Positions 20,658 through 32,949 of a stretch of DNA of 64,000 nt are shown here, one piece after another. Position numbers and translations under genes: made by a program. The notes below the pieces were generated by a model. The model made no database searches, was not told the origin of the DNA, and was given only the letters and a program-made list of their open reading frames with translations. This DNA comes from Megamerina dolium (taxonomy: Eukaryota > Arthropoda > Insecta > Diptera > Megamerinidae): assembly GCA_963854835.1 (NCBI GenBank), contig OY978525.1, positions 74,084,128 to 74,148,127 on the forward strand, read 5' to 3'. Positions within the stretch are counted from its first letter, which is position 1. The number at the start of each line of letters is the position of its first letter.

Positions 20658-21439
20658 TGTGTACTATTTTTCCACAACACTCACGAAATACCTAACGGCT
20701 AGACTCAAGAACGTAACGCACAAGATTCGCACCTAAACCTAAGCTCCTAAATATTCGTCGGGACTATAACACTAGTTAGCTGAAATAAAACAGGGTTAAT
20801 TATAAGATACTTGCAATTTTAGGGCTTCACTTTATTCCTGGTATTACTTTACAATTTTACAATTTTACACTAATACTGGAGGTCCTCGTAAGGGTCGCAG
20901 TATTTTACAATTTCTTACAAGCTAACACTTCACAATTTAGATCAAAACGCACAACTGAAAAGCGACTGCCTTCAGTAAGCTGGTAGCTTATATGCCATTT
21001 TTCTCATACTATCTACATATCGATTTACCCACATACCAACATATAACATACAATAATATATTCACACCACATGTACGTATGTATGTACTCATTATGTGAG
21101 AAAGTAACTTTTTGATATTCACACGCATGAGTAGTCCACGTGATTTTATTTATCATGGAATGTCTAAACATGTATGCTTACACAGGTATGCTTACGTAAG
21201 TGCAGAACTACGAATTGTGTGGGAAAGTGCTTTGTCAGCTGTTTCACACCCAACTGAAACTCAATTGGCTCAATGTTCTAGAATTCCACGATTATAAGTA
21301 ATATTAATATGGATTGTGTATATCACAACTTCGAGCAATGTTGGTATGTGTATGGATAAATATGAAGTTCACAATTTCGGGAAATATGTCGCGAGGCAAA
21401 ATATACATATGTGCATATTTCATATTTTGGCTCGCAACA
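20658..21439 (-). mobile_element. LTR of unnamed LTR family, copy 2
   Basis: About 780 bp, homologous to 4768-5594. Plus-strand edges are TGTGTACTATTTTTCC and GGCTCGCAACA; on the minus strand it therefore starts TGTTGCGAGCC and ends in TACACA (TG...CA). A purine-rich tract (GAGAGAAGGTAGGGA) precedes it on the minus strand at 21440-21454. About 60 bp of shared internal sequence follow before homology is lost. The left edge abuts the Jockey fragment. Confidence 0.6.
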
Positions 21440-21577
21440 TCCCTACCTTCTCTCAGGAAGAAAGAATTATCATTATGAAATAATAATAGTTTTTTTTTAT
21501 AAGGAAAAGTTAAAATTAAAAACAATTCAAAACCTATGAAACTTATGTGGAATAAAATTCGAAGTGTTATATACATA

Positions 21578-23460
21578 CAGTATAAACTCGATTCTTGCTC
21601 GCAATGAAAACCGGGTCCGGTGCAAGTTTTGAGGTGGTAGCAAGTACCGAATTTTAGATTTCATATAATGATAAAAGGTAGTAAGTAAGTAGGTACATTA
21701 TACTACTATTTATAACTTATATTTATTTTGGTTTATAGTTTCTTACTACATATAATTTGAAAGTTTATGATTTTTTATAGAAATTTTCTATTCGCGTTTG
21801 TTTAGTGAAGACTTGCTTCTTAAGTACTTCGCTGCTTCGGAGCCTCTGAAGTATCATAACATCATCTAGGGAAACATTGTTTTGCTCTGCCCATTCCAAA
21901 CAAATATTAAACGCTGATATAGCTTCCGTTGAAGAAATTTTTTTCGTATTGAACACGACGTCGTTTATGTCTTCAGTAATTGCTTCGTTTTCGTCAGCAC
22001 AATATTCTTCATTCAATTCTGTACAATCTGTATTGAGTTCGGTAATCCATTGATCGATTTCAGTGTAGGATATTTGTTGCATTGGTTCTATTTCTTGGAG
22101 CAACGTTGTAATAGTTTGAATATTAGATGCATCATCAACTAGCTGTAAACGTAGCTAAGAAAGTGGAATGACATCTTCATTATCCCATCCAGATGGTTTC
22201 TCAAACAGTTTTTTAAACGATGATCGAATAGAAGTTTCACTTAGCGCATTCCATGCACTTGCTAAAAAACATATTGCATCTTTCAAATTGATATTTTTCA
22301 GTGATTCATCAATGGTTCGTTCACAACCCACAATGTGACTTAAAAGGCTTTTCTTGTAGCTAAGTTTTGTGAGCCTAATAACATTCTGATCCATGGGTTG
22401 GATTAGTGCAGTGCAATTTGGAGGCAACATCATAACCGATATTTGACCATCAAGGCTCATTAATTCTTTTGGGTGGCTGGAGCATTATCAATAAGCAAAA
22501 GTGCTTTGGGTGGTAGGTTTTGACTACGAAGAAACTCTCTTACCTGTTTATTTCAAAAATTTTACATTGGAAAAGGGTTTGATCTCTCTCTTGACATAAA
22601 ATGTACATACCTCTGGAACAAATGTTCTTTGAAACCATTCTTCAAACAAGGCCAACGTCATCCATGCACTTTTATTTCCTTTGTAGACAACAGGAATATC
22701 AGTAAAGTTTTTTAATGAACGTGGATTTGCTGCTTTTCCAATAACCATTAATTTTACTTTATGATTTCCAGCAGCATTAGTACAAGCGAGAAATGTTAAT
22801 CTTTCTTTGCTAATTTTATGACCCGGTGTCGAAGTTTCTTTTGAACGTACAAGGGTTTTATCGGGTAAGAGTTTCCAGAATAATCCAGACTCGTCAGCAT
22901 TGTATATCTGCTCCTTTCTGAAACTTAACTCTATCACTTTCTCGTTGAGTTTATCCAAGAAGGGGATGATACACTCATTCTTACTCGACAATTTTTCCCC
23001 ACAAACTTTGAGAATTCGAATTCCATGTCTTTTTTTAAAATTGGCAACCCAACCATTGCTGGCGTTGAAGCCATCAGGTTTTTCTTGGATTTTGGCATGA
23101 AATAACTTGGCCTTCTCCTTCAGCATATCACTTGTTATTGGTAAGATTTTCGTTCTTTGATTTACAAACCATTTAAACTATGCTTTTTCCATTTTCGGAA
23201 ACTCGGAGACCTTGAGCGTCTTTCTTCTGCCTGGGCCGGATTCAGATTGAATGACGAACTTCTTTATTGACTGTTCATTTTTTTTAATACGGCTTATTGT
23301 TGTTCTATGGACGTTAAAATGTTTAGCTAATGCTAGGACAGAAAATCCTTCATTTAGTTTCTTCAAAATGTCAGCTTTTTCTTTTATTGTAAGCACAGTA
23401 AAATTTTTCTTTGGCATTTTGTACGCAGATGTCAACTTCACACTGGCTCAACACAATTCA
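21578..23460 (-). mobile_element. pogo/Tigger-type DNA transposon
   Basis: The left end CAGTATAAACTCGATTCTTG follows a TA dinucleotide, matching the CAGT-start and TA target of pogo elements. The interior encodes a pogo-like transposase on the minus strand (21765-23441). A matching right terminal repeat was not found in 23440-23870, so the right edge is approximate and the element is probably truncated. Confidence 0.75.
21765..23441 (-). pseudogene. pogo/Tigger transposase (broken)
   Basis: Reading from 23441: KMPKKNFTVLTIKEKADILK and LAKHFNVHRTTISRIKKN form the Psq-type HTH. The CENP-B-type HTH reads GFNASNGWVANFKKRHGIR. The DDE domain has IYNADESGLFWKLLPDKTL (first Asp), FLACTNAAGNHKVKLMVIGK, LLLIDNAPATQKN (second Asp, about 22480) and PPNCTALIQPMDQNVIRL (third Asp). 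An acidic C-terminal tail (22103-21765) follows. Stops or shifts at about 23175, 23130, 22545, 22470 and 22150 break it, though all catalytic Asp residues remain. Host CENP-B and jerky genes share this layout; decay argues for a transposon. Confidence 0.82.
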
Positions 23461-23469
23461 TTCTGACAT

Positions 23470-23870
23470 ACATACATATGAACAATGTTCATTCGTCCAA
23501 CAAATTTTTTAACGGGGACTTCCCCGAACTGTTTTCACAATACACGCATTACATATACAAAAAGTGAAGGACAAACAAAAAAAATGGAACTGTAAAAACG
23601 TTTGTAAAAAAAAGGTGCAAGTATAGATGTCAAATTTTTCGAAAGTTGCAAGTACTGAGTACGTAATGGGAAAAATGTATATATAAAGTTGGTAACATTG
23701 TATCGTTAATATTGGTAGCCGCACTTTCGCCTTTCGAAATCACCATTTCTACTTTGGCCACAACATAGCAAGACGTACCACTTGAAACCTCCACATACTT
23801 AAATTATTACTAGGAGAGCAGGAGTTAGGATGTTTTTTCCTAGGTAAGTAGGTTAGAGCTGTAATCTAAT
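23470..23870. other. Non-coding, includes dispersed repeat copy 2
   Basis: The part 23684-23880 repeats the words seen at 4654-4740 with an insertion in the middle. The rest shows no gene. Confidence 0.4.
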
Positions 23871-23871
23871 C

Positions 23872-23873
<2 letters not shown>

Positions 23874-23963
<90 letters not shown>

Positions 23964-23980
23964 TATATATATATATATGC

Positions 23981-24022
<42 letters not shown>
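23874..24022. repeat. (TA)n followed by (GT)n microsatellite
   Basis: About 55 TA units with TATGCATA interruptions, then 11 GT units at 24000-24022. Confidence 0.95.
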
Positions 24023-24054
24023 ATGTATACATCTGCATGTTCATATACATACAT

Positions 24055-24817
24055 ATCTAAATGTGAATGGATATCTGAATCTATCTATACAATCCACCTT
24101 CAAAATATAACTGTGTACCGCACGTACGGAGAAAGTGGACAACAAATATTCTCCGGCTGAGTGGATTCTATATCATGAGAAAATCCCAATGATCTTGGAT
24201 CTTGAAAAAAAACAACAGGGAGAAAATCAAAAGAACAAGAGGCGGAGCCCACATCTACTCACACAGGTGGTGCGATCCATCAGGTGGAATGTGTATACTG
24301 ACAATCGTAAAGTGAGATAAAATAAATTGTTAGGTTATTGGTTTATTGGCAAAAGAAACAAACAAAATAAAAAAGAAGATAATAAGGTGGAATTGGGAAG
24401 TGGAGGCAAAAGAAGAATAAGGGGGATCTACCAAAGCTGTTAAATTACTCAAAAAATGAAATAAAATAAAAAAATAAAATGCAAGAGAAAGTGTCGTGGA
24501 GTGAATTTTTTTTTATTCCAGCATACACATCGTTGGAAGGCCTTCCCCAAGTTCCAGTATATAAATGAGTCTTTTTATATTGATGTTTACATATCGTTAT
24601 ATTTTTCTCTCCCTCTTTGTATTCGTGTAATATATAAATAAAATAAGGGGGTGAATAAAATTGGAAAAAAAAGAAAAACAAACTCATACATTATGTGCGT
24701 GTATGTGTATATGCCTGCAACAACCGATCTAAAAATGTAAGAGAAAACAAAATAAGTCATTAATATCAGATAGATAAGCTGTTGTATTTATGTGGGCATA
24801 TTGTATAAAGCTCTGTA
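24055..24817. other. AT-rich spacer without recognised genes
   Basis: A short plus-strand frame (24135-24320) with a Lys/Gln-rich middle is not recognisable. The rest is A/T-rich and holds no supported feature. Confidence 0.4.
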
Positions 24818-26102
24818 CGAGGGTGGATTGATAAAGAAGCTACCTAAGTACGAAAAAGGCACCACAAACACAAAAACTTTGAAATTGCGATCTGTCAAAC
24901 GTCAGTTGTTGAAATTTCACCCAAATTCATCGATTAGTTTATTTGTTGTAGACGTTTGAAGTAACCAACTTTTGTGTTTCTTGAAAATGGAAAAAGCGAA
25001 TTTCGTGCAGTGATTAAACACTATTATTTGAAAGGGAAAACGGCGAAAGAGACAAAAGAAAAGCTCGATAAACATTACGGTGAGTCTGCTTCGTCAGATG
25101 ACATGGTAAAATATTGGATTGCTGAATTTAAATGCGGCCAAACAAGCACTGCAACAATACCATCAACGGGAAGGCCAATATAGGTGGTTACTGAAGAAAA
25201 TATCAAGAAAATCCTCGATATCGTTATGAATGATCGCCGAGTCAAGCTGCGTGAGATTGTTGAAATGGTAAACATCTCATGTGTTCAACATTTTGTATGA
25301 ACATTTGCATATGAAAAAGCTATCGGCAAGATGGGTGCCGCGTTTGCTCAGTGTCGAACAAAAACGAGTTCGAGAGACCACTTCACAGCGGTGTTTGGAC
25401 ATGATAAAGCGTAATCCTGTTCATTTTTGGCGTCGATTAATAATTGTTGATGAAACGTGGGTCCTCCACTACACACCTGAAACCAAAAATCAATCGAAAC
25501 AATGGGTGGAAGCTGGTGGAAGTGCTCTGAAGAAGGCGAAGGCAGTGAAATCGGCTGGCAAGGTTATGGCCACTGTATTTTGGGATGCACTCGGAATATT
25601 GCTTATCGATTATCTTGAAAAAGGATCCACAATCACAGGAAAGTATTATCGTGCATTATTGGATCAATTGAATGATGCAATCAAGAAAAAACGACCACAT
25701 TTAAAGAAGAAAAAAGTGCTCTTTCTTCAAGACAACGCACCGGTTCACACAGCATTAGATACGATGCTAAAATTACGTGAAATACACTTCGAATTGGTTG
25801 ATTATCCACCTTATAGTCCAGATTTAGCTCCTAGTGACTTTTTCCTGTTTCCAAACTTGAAAAAATGGCTCGCAGGAAAAAGATTCAGCTCAAACGAAGA
25901 TGTGATTACCGAAACTAACGCGTATTTTGAGGGGTTCCCGAAATCGTATGGTAGATGGATGGAATCAGATGGTATAAAAAAGTTGGAATATCGTCCTATT
26001 AATTGTGTCGAAGTAAAAGGAGACTATGTTGAGAAATAAATGGTTTTTGAAAAAGAAATGTTTTTTTCCTACTTAGGTAGCTTCATTATCAATCCGCTCT
26101 CG
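24818..26102 (+). mobile_element. Full-length mariner element
   Basis: 1285 bp between TA dinucleotides (24816-24817 and 26103-26104). The left end CGAGGGTGGATTGATAA pairs with the right end, whose reverse complement is CGAGAGCGGATTGATAA, so the terminal repeats are about 30 bp with a few mismatches. Size, TA target and transposase are standard for mariner. The transposase is broken, so the copy is non-autonomous. Confidence 0.93.
24987..26039 (+). pseudogene. mariner D,D34D transposase with frameshift and stop
   Basis: The natural ATG is probably 24987, but a one-base loss a few codons later shifts the frame; the readable frame then runs FRAVIKHYYLKGKTAKETKE with the HTH region, to a stop at 25181. 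From 25281 it continues KKLSARWVPRLLSVEQKRVR (linker), IIVDETWVLHY (first Asp), FLQDNAPVHTALD (second Asp) and DYPPYSPDLAPSDFFLFPNL (third Asp, 34 residues after the second), ending GDYVEK at 26039. The catalytic triad is intact. The wording fits the mellifera/irritans side of mariner; subfamily is inference. Confidence 0.9.
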
Positions 26103-26292
26103 TATATAATATGATATGCATGTTTATATATAATGATATTTTTTTATTTTTATTTTTTTTTATTATAAATTTTCTTTATTTATTGAATCTATTCCTAAAG
26201 AATCTAACAATAAGTTTTAAAATCTTAATCTAATTCAACAACAGTAGCTCCTTATTATCTAGAGCAATGTTTTTTGTACGATGCTCTTCTTT

Positions 26293-29200
26293 TTATTGGA
26301 AGGCTGGCAGGTCCTTTCTTCGAAGGCGCGAAGTATAGCAGGTATCGAGCAAGGTTCTTGCTAGTGTGTTTGGATGTCTTTGTAATCTTCTAGTATATTT
26401 TTGTCTAGTGTTTTTAACTTCAATTTCTACCATTGGGATATTTAAGTCATTATGTATACATTCATTTCTAATATACCATGGTGCACCAGTTATCATCCTT
26501 AACATTTTAGACTGAGATCTCTGTATGATTTCAATATTGCTATTACTAGTGTCCCCCCATAATTGAATTCCGTAACTCCAAATTGGCTTTATTATGCTGT
26601 TGTACAGTAGGACCTTGTATTTCAAGTTTAATGGTGATCTGAAATTGATGAGCCAGTGCAGACAAGAAGCTTTTAATTTCATGTAAGCCGTCTATCTAAG
26701 TGTATCCCTAGGTAGGTGACTTCATTTGTATGAGTTATGGCGATATTATTTAGTGTAACTCTCGGGCATGTGCTTTTGTTAAGTGTGAACGTTACATGTT
26801 TACATTTGGACTCATTAACTTTTATGCGCTAGTTAGATAACCATTTTTCAACAAGTACTAAATGCTCTCCTAAATCTGTGGATGCCTTAATTGGGTTTCG
26901 ATTACGGCTTAGAATAGCAGTATCGTCAGCAAATGTAGATGTCAACAACCGTGCATCTGTTGGTAGATCGGAAGTATATAATACATATAGAATGGGGCCA
27001 AGAACGCTACCCTGTGGAACTCCGACTTTGATATTGAATTCTTCTGTGGAAAAGTCTTTATATTTTACAACAAAACGACGGTTATCTAGGCATGATTCCA
27101 GTATTTGGTGGGAGCTTTCTGGTAGAAGTTTTCTTATTTTATACTTTAGCCCTTCATGCCACACTCTATCAAATGCCTGAGCAACATCGAGGAATATAGC
27201 TGAACAATACTCTTTGTATTCAAATGCTTTCCGTATCTCATTGGTAATTCTGTTGACCTGCTCGATCGTCCCATGTTTTTCGCGAAATCCAAATTGGTGC
27301 TGAGGAATTATGTCAAATAAATTTGAGAGACATGGTAGCAAGCTTATGGGTCTGTAGGATGATCGGCAATGTTTTATCTTTTCCTGGCTTTAGGATCATT
27401 GTTACTTGTGATTTTTTCCATTGGTTATGAAAGTTTTAGCATTGCATTAAACAAAACCACTAAAAATAATACAGCTGCCGTTGGAATTTCAATTAGCATT
27501 TTTGGTGTGATGCCATCGAAACCAGGAGCTTTCTATGGATTAAGCTGGTACTTAATAATCTCGTTGATTTCTTTGGATGATATTTTAAGAGGAGTGAAGC
27601 CACTAGTTGCAATGCTATGTGGAGGGATTCGAAAGTCGTTTGCGGGCGGATTGGGCTGAAACACATTACATAAATGTATAGCAAATGTGTTGGCTTTTTC
27701 TTCTTCAGTGCGTGACCAATTTCCGACATGATTTCTGATTGGAAATTCTGCATCAAGTGGCGTTTTCAGCTTTTTGTAAGAGTTCAAAAGCGAATTTGTT
27801 TTGGTAGTCATACGAGAAAGCTTTTCGATATACTTTTGCTGTTCAAATTCCTCATCCTGTTTTAATGCTTCTTTCAGAGCTCTTTCAGCACACTTAAGTC
27901 TTTGTTTTGATGCAGGTGACCGGCATGTCTGCCATTCTCTTCTACGCCGGCGCTTTTCATTAACGAGTTTTTCAATTTGAGTGTTGGTGGCTATACGAAC
28001 ATTCGTTTGTTTTTGGTAATCACGTGGGGTTGAAACTATTGCAGCAGTAGTGAGCATGGTATTGATGATGTTTAGATTATCATCGATGTCGATCTCAGAC
28101 TGGATTACAGGACTGGTGTTGATATAACTACTTATATACTTTTTATATTTCAGCCAATCTGTTTTTGGGGATGTCAGCCTAAATGGTAGTTTTGACAATG
28201 GAGGGCGTTCATTTAGATAAAATAATATAGGAGAGTGATCTGAGGATAGTTCGTAATTTATTTCGGCAGTGACAATATTTCGATTAAGATTTCGAACGAC
28301 TGCAAAATCAATCAAATCAGGAATTTTCGAGATGTCTGTTGGCCAATATGTTGGCTAGCCAGGAGACACGAAATTGAGCATGTTTTGTGGATTTATTATA
28401 GTGTTATACAGTTGCCTTCCTTTAGGATTTATTAAACGAGAGCCCCAATATGTATGTTTGGCGTTATAATCACCAGCTGCCAAGAATCTCTTTCCTAGCT
28501 TTAAATACCTTTTCGGTTATTGAAAATCGTGGTGGACACTACACAGCTGAGAGTGTTATATTTTTGTTAAGGCATTGCAGACATATTGAAGTAGCTTGTA
28601 AGTAGTTTCTTGAATATTCTTCAAAAGAATAATGTTTAATTCTGCTTCTAATGAGAATGGCTGTACCACCATGTGTTTTGCTGTCAGGGTGGTTTGTGCT
28701 ATAGAATGTGTATCCTGGTATATTGAAGTTGTACTTGGTTGTAATAGCCTAGACAGACGGCAGCCTAATTCCGGATTACCGGCGCACTTAATCCGAATAA
28801 AATAATAACCTCACAGACGGCAGTATTGCGGATTAACTAAACGGCTGATTGCTGTTTTATTAAGTCTGTCCACTTACATTACTATCACTATCAATTTCTG
28901 TCGTCTATCACTCTCGATATGAGAAAATCTACAAGAAGTACGTGAACTGAAAACTATCAGAAACTTGTAAATTGACATTCACCGTTCGTAATTGACAGCT
29001 GGTTTTATTTGTTCGCCAACACTTTTCATGTTGAAAACTGTTAACAATTGTTGAAAGTTTTTTGATAGCGAACACACCTAATATTTTGTAAAATGGATGG
29101 AAAAAAATTCACAATAGACAATTTTCAGCAGTGTTGCCATCACAAATTGCCCTAATCCTCTTTTATTTTGAGAATTAACTCATAGAGTTTATGCGGATTA

Positions 29201-29372
29201 GCTGCAGTTAATGCCCGAGTTAATTCGAATTAACTCGTCTGTCTAGGCTATAAGGTGTGTTTCAGCTAGAAGCATTACATCAACATTTTTACTATCTAAG
29301 AAATTCTTTAGTTCAATTTTGTGGTTATTAATACCGTTTGTATTCCAGAAGCAGATCTTAAGGACACTCATT
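26293..29372 (-). pseudogene. Jockey ORF2: endonuclease and reverse transcriptase
   Basis: The frame starts MSVLKICFWNTNGINNHKIE at about 29371 and has VMLLAETHL (endonuclease Glu) before it is interrupted by the Harbinger MITE. It resumes YNFNIPGYTF, then SSDHSPI (28250) and RRRREWQTCRSPASKQRL (linker). RT motifs follow: QHQFGFREKHGTIEQVNRI, CSAIFLDVAQAFDRVWHEG (Asp), GVPQGSVLGPILYVLYTSD, STFADDTAILS (FADD). A stop at 26829 precedes the tail frame with RNECIHNDLNIPMVEIEVK (26682-26293). A gap around 27340-27530 is frameshifted. It is related to, but clearly different from, the copy at 14592-16717. Confidence 0.82.
28745..29250. mobile_element. Harbinger-type MITE, copy 1
   Basis: 506 bp bounded by TAGCCTAGACAGACG and its exact reverse complement CGTCTGTCTAGGCTA, with the 3-bp duplication TAA at 28742-28744 and 29251-29253. 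A three-base TWA duplication is the hallmark of PIF/Harbinger. Removing it restores the Jockey endonuclease frame. Just inside the left end the word CAGACGGCAG recurs (28754 and 28813), a subterminal repeat. On the plus strand a short frame MDGKKFTIDNFQQ (from 29093) may be a remnant ORF. Copy 2 lies at 61238-61911. Confidence 0.85.
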
Positions 29373-30641
29373 TTTTATTTAGTAGAGCTGGTAACATTTG
29401 ATTTTGCGCTTTAATCAGTTCTTGAATCATAGTTTGCATATTAGACGTAAATTGTGTCGTGCATTGTGTTAAATTGCAAATCATAGATTTAACGGTTCCA
29501 TTGGGCTGGGCAATTGGTTCTTTTGCATGTTGCTCAGTTTGTTTTAATACATTGGCGTACGACATATGAGAAATTTTTGGAATATTTGAGTTGTTTTGTA
29601 TAACATAAGTTTAAAAATTTTGTAGCCACTTGGGAGAGAGTTGCCTGACTCTGATTAGACCTGTTTTTTAATTTCTTATATACAGGACAGCCTCTATAGT
29701 TTGCTGTATGGTTACCATTGCAATTACTGCATTTCTTAGTATTTGGGTCGTTTTTGTTAGAAGTACATGCTGATGTCTGATGGAGATCTCCACATGCTAC
29801 ACATACGCTTCTTAAGGTGCAATAGCTCTTAGTATGGCCGAATTCCAGAAAATTTGTGCATTGTACAGGGCCTTTACGCTTATGTGGTTCTTCCACTGTA
29901 ATTTTACGGTGAAGCAAGTATTGCATTTGGTAAATAGGATGTGTTTCATTCTTTTTTAGTTTTTTGAATTCTGGAATCAATTCAACTTTAAACATTGGCT
30001 GTGGGACCTCATTTTTATTGACCATATTTATAACTGTTTTTATCGGAAAGCCTTTTTCTTCCAGTGCTTCCTTTATATCATTTGGTTCTACATTCTATAA
30101 TAATATGAGATATATTTTTGGGATTTTGTTATTATATGTATATAATATTTTCTTTTTTCTGAACTCAATAGGAATGTATTTTGTTGACATGTTATTGATA
30201 TTCCAAAGCCATCATTAGTAGATAACCATAGAATATATAAGTGCACTAAGTTCAAGAGCTATGTAAAAAAAATTATACTTAATAAACGTTAATGGATATA
30301 TAATGTCGGTGTGAAATACTTCGTAAATGTGGTCCGAAAGTAACTTGGTTGAGTAGGTCATTGGGACTCCCTTAACGTTTCGGTGAGTCATCGTGGGTGG
30401 GTAAAGACGCGCTTACTTAACATCGTATAGGCACGTACGAAAGGTAATAGCATCTTCCTCGGGGGCATCAGCGTTCTTTGTGAGAGCCGATTGATTCGTT
30501 AGATGGTCAAGATGTCGTTTGTTCATTTGCATTCATCTTTTCCTCTGTTCCGCTCTGCTGAAGGGAGGGTTCAGTATGAACCCTCGAAACTGAAGCTCCG
30601 GGACAAGCCAGGTGCACACGGGTTAGCTGGTTGGCATCCAT
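29368..30641 (-). pseudogene. Jockey ORF1 (Gag-like nucleic-acid-binding protein)
   Basis: A possible start MDANQLTRVHLACPG at 30641 is followed by stops. The clearest part (30100-29540) has an RRM-like stretch (NDIKEALEEKGFPIK) and zinc knuckles CTNFLEFGHTKSYC (second Cys lost), CVACGDLHQTSAC and CSNCNGNHTANYRGC. A C-terminal piece SYANVLKQTEQHAKE to a stop at 29368 overlaps the ORF2 start. The three-knuckle layout is typical of Jockey ORF1. The protein would coat LINE RNA. At least three frame breaks are present. Confidence 0.7.
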
Positions 30642-30670
30642 CATCGTAGTATCAATCGCCCGCGCCAATA

Positions 30671-31230
30671 TAAAACCGCATTATTAACATTTAACTCATT
30701 ATGCATAGATGAATCATAACAGTATATCATAGATTACAGATGTCCAAATAGTATATGGGTTTTTAGAATTAGACTTTTCAATAAGCGTAGATTTTTTCTG
30801 AAAGGGGTTTTGAAAAAAGTAGATTTGCAAAGAATTTGACAAACTTCTATTGTACAGTGAATGTTTAATATTTGTAAGACTGACGTTAGGATACCTAAGA
30901 CTGTCCATATTCACTAAATACAAATAACAAGTATAATAAATTATTAAATAAATTTGTTTCGAAAATGACTGAAATCAAAATTGAAAATTCATTAAAAGAA
31001 ATTATCAGAAACTAGTTAGTTAAATAAACTTAAAGCGAGCTACGGAAAATCACTTACATAACTTCAAAAAATAACTTTTTTGTTATTGTTTATAAGGAAC
31101 TTTCATCAAAACATTATGCGTTTTGCAAAGGTCGCGTTTTTAACATTTACACTTCTCTTCTTCACGTATACATTATTAGTTTATATGTATACAACTGCTT
31201 AGCTTTGGTAATATGTTAATCACATAAATG
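30671..31230. other. AT-rich spacer
   Basis: Nothing recognisable between the Jockey 5' end and the last exon of the transporter; it would include the transporter 3' UTR. Confidence 0.4.
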
Positions 31231-32690
31231 TTATGTTAAATTTTTTATAAAAATTTCAACCATTTTGGCATCAGATTCTTGTGTCTGGACGGCGCGCAAT
31301 GTAGCCTCAATATTAGATGTGAGAGAGAAACGCACCCGTAGAATGCAAAGACATTTGATGTGCATAAAGCTGAGTCCATACAGGGATACAATTTGATGAC
31401 TGCAAGCGAGATAAGCAGCCCAAAACAAATTGTCAGACTGGAAGCACTGCCTCGCACACGCTGTGGAAATACCTCAGATATCATAAAAAACGGTAACGTT
31501 AGTATGCCCATTGTGGAAAATACGATGTGTAGCGTAATGCAATCGACGGGTAAATCGGTACTTCTGTTGCTAATACAGGATACCAACCACATACGGCCAA
31601 TAAAAATATGCATGCACTCATGCCGGACGCGGACACAACAACGGCCGGTTTAAGACCCAATCTATCGAAAATGCTACTCATGAAATATGTAATTATAATG
31701 CGTGCCACACCCACTAATACAGCAACAGCGAAAGGATCAGTAGAAACGCCAGGTCGTGTTGCAATTTGAACGGCAAACACTACCACGACAACGACACCTG
31801 AATATTGTTGGAATCCAAAAAAGCCGATTATGAGAAGCAACAGATTGTGTACTTCCGGTGCTGTCATAGCTTGGTATAGCGACTCTGATGACGCGCTTTT
31901 ACGATTCGATTCCGCAGTTTTTCTGATTAGACCAAATTTCCTCTGGAATTTTTCGCAGACAGGTGCATCTGTAGTAATATTTGAATAGCAGCAAACACAT
32001 ATTCATATCGTACCATTTTTGGCAAGGCCACGAAAGTATTTGAACGATTTATGTGTGTTCTCCGTGCGCCCTTTTTGCATTAACCAACCTGGCAACGGAA
32101 AAACACATAATGTTGCAATTATTTAGTAAACGCATATGATGGAAATAAGTTGCCAATTATACTGAAATATCAAATTTATCAGTTAGACTGTTTGTTATAT
32201 AGACTAGATTACTATAGACTAGTTTTAACACTCTTGATACCCGAATGAAATAGCCCAGTAAGTACATAAATAAAATTTCTGCCGTTATGCTAATCGAAGT
32301 ACCCAATGTAAGACTTGCTCGAATTTTTGGAAAACTCATCTCAGCAAAATCAGCTCCAACCGGTGAAACACACAACCGAATCATAATTCCTATAAAATAC
32401 AGTTAGAAATCATCATAATTTTAGTTTAAAAATATCAATATGATCAAGTCCAATCCAGTTCTAACGCGCCCGGCATAAATCTTGCCACTAGCATTTGTAT
32501 GTAGACAGTTTGGCGATCAACGTGAAGTGGTGCAGCTGCGAACAGAGCCCAACCATGGACTCCAGTTATATTTGTGAAAAGTATCGTGTACTTGAGTCCA
32601 ATTCTATCCATAAGAAAGCCAGTTAGTAATCCGCCCAAGGGACATGCCATTGTATTGATTGAAGCTGAAGAATATGTAAACACCATGACA
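31231..32690 (-). pseudogene. Tret1-like sugar transporter, exons for TM2-TM12
   Basis: Minus-strand exons in order: ASINTMACPLGGLLTGFLMD RIG (TM2, the MFS signature D-R-x-G, about 32667-32444); VSPVGADFAEMSFPKIRASL and FMYLLGYFIR (32397-32230); a loop exon with FPLPGWLMQKGRTENTHKSF (about 32155-32010); FFGFQQYSGVVVVVVFAVQI and SSIFDRLGLKPAVVVSASGM (about 31985-31560); MISEVFPQRVRGSASSLTIC (31500-31400). These are hallmark motifs of facilitated trehalose/sugar transporters. A TAA in the loop exon and a frameshift near 31540 break it. Introns of 50-60 bp have GT/AG ends. The N-terminal exons are at 40334-40617. Confidence 0.78.
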
Positions 32691-32949
32691 CATTGATCAG
32701 TTATATTATATGTACGTATTTACCAAACCAGCTTGCTTTCTCACTATTGAGGCTGTGTGTTCAGTTTTGATAGTTGTTACGATTCGCTGTCGTTTGACTT
32801 TATATATATATTTATAATTTTTCTTTTATTTTGGCTTGATGTGTGCACTGGCTATTACCCGGAGCGTCAGTACGTAGGTTCGTATTTAAGCCATCAACAT
32901 ATAATTCAGACGAATCTTCCAGAAAAAAAAATTTGCACACAATAAAAAA

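Larger units (their letters stand above)
26135..30670 (-). mobile_element. Jockey-clade LINE (family B), near full length
   Basis: On the minus strand: ORF1 (Gag-like, from about 30641), ORF2 with endonuclease and RT (29360 to 26293), a 3' UTR and an A-rich tail at 26135-26165. Total about 4.5 kb less a 506-bp Harbinger insertion, close to the usual Jockey length. Stops and frameshifts occur in both ORFs. The 5' end is placed by the possible ORF1 start and is approximate. Confidence 0.8.

Noticed and set aside
23440..23870. Right terminal repeat of the pogo element
   Set aside because: No reverse complement of CAGTATAAACTCG could be found; GCAAGTAC at about 23652 is in direct, not inverted, orientation.
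24135..24320. A 61-codon plus-strand ORF
   Set aside because: Lys/Gln-rich, no motif, no neighbouring support.
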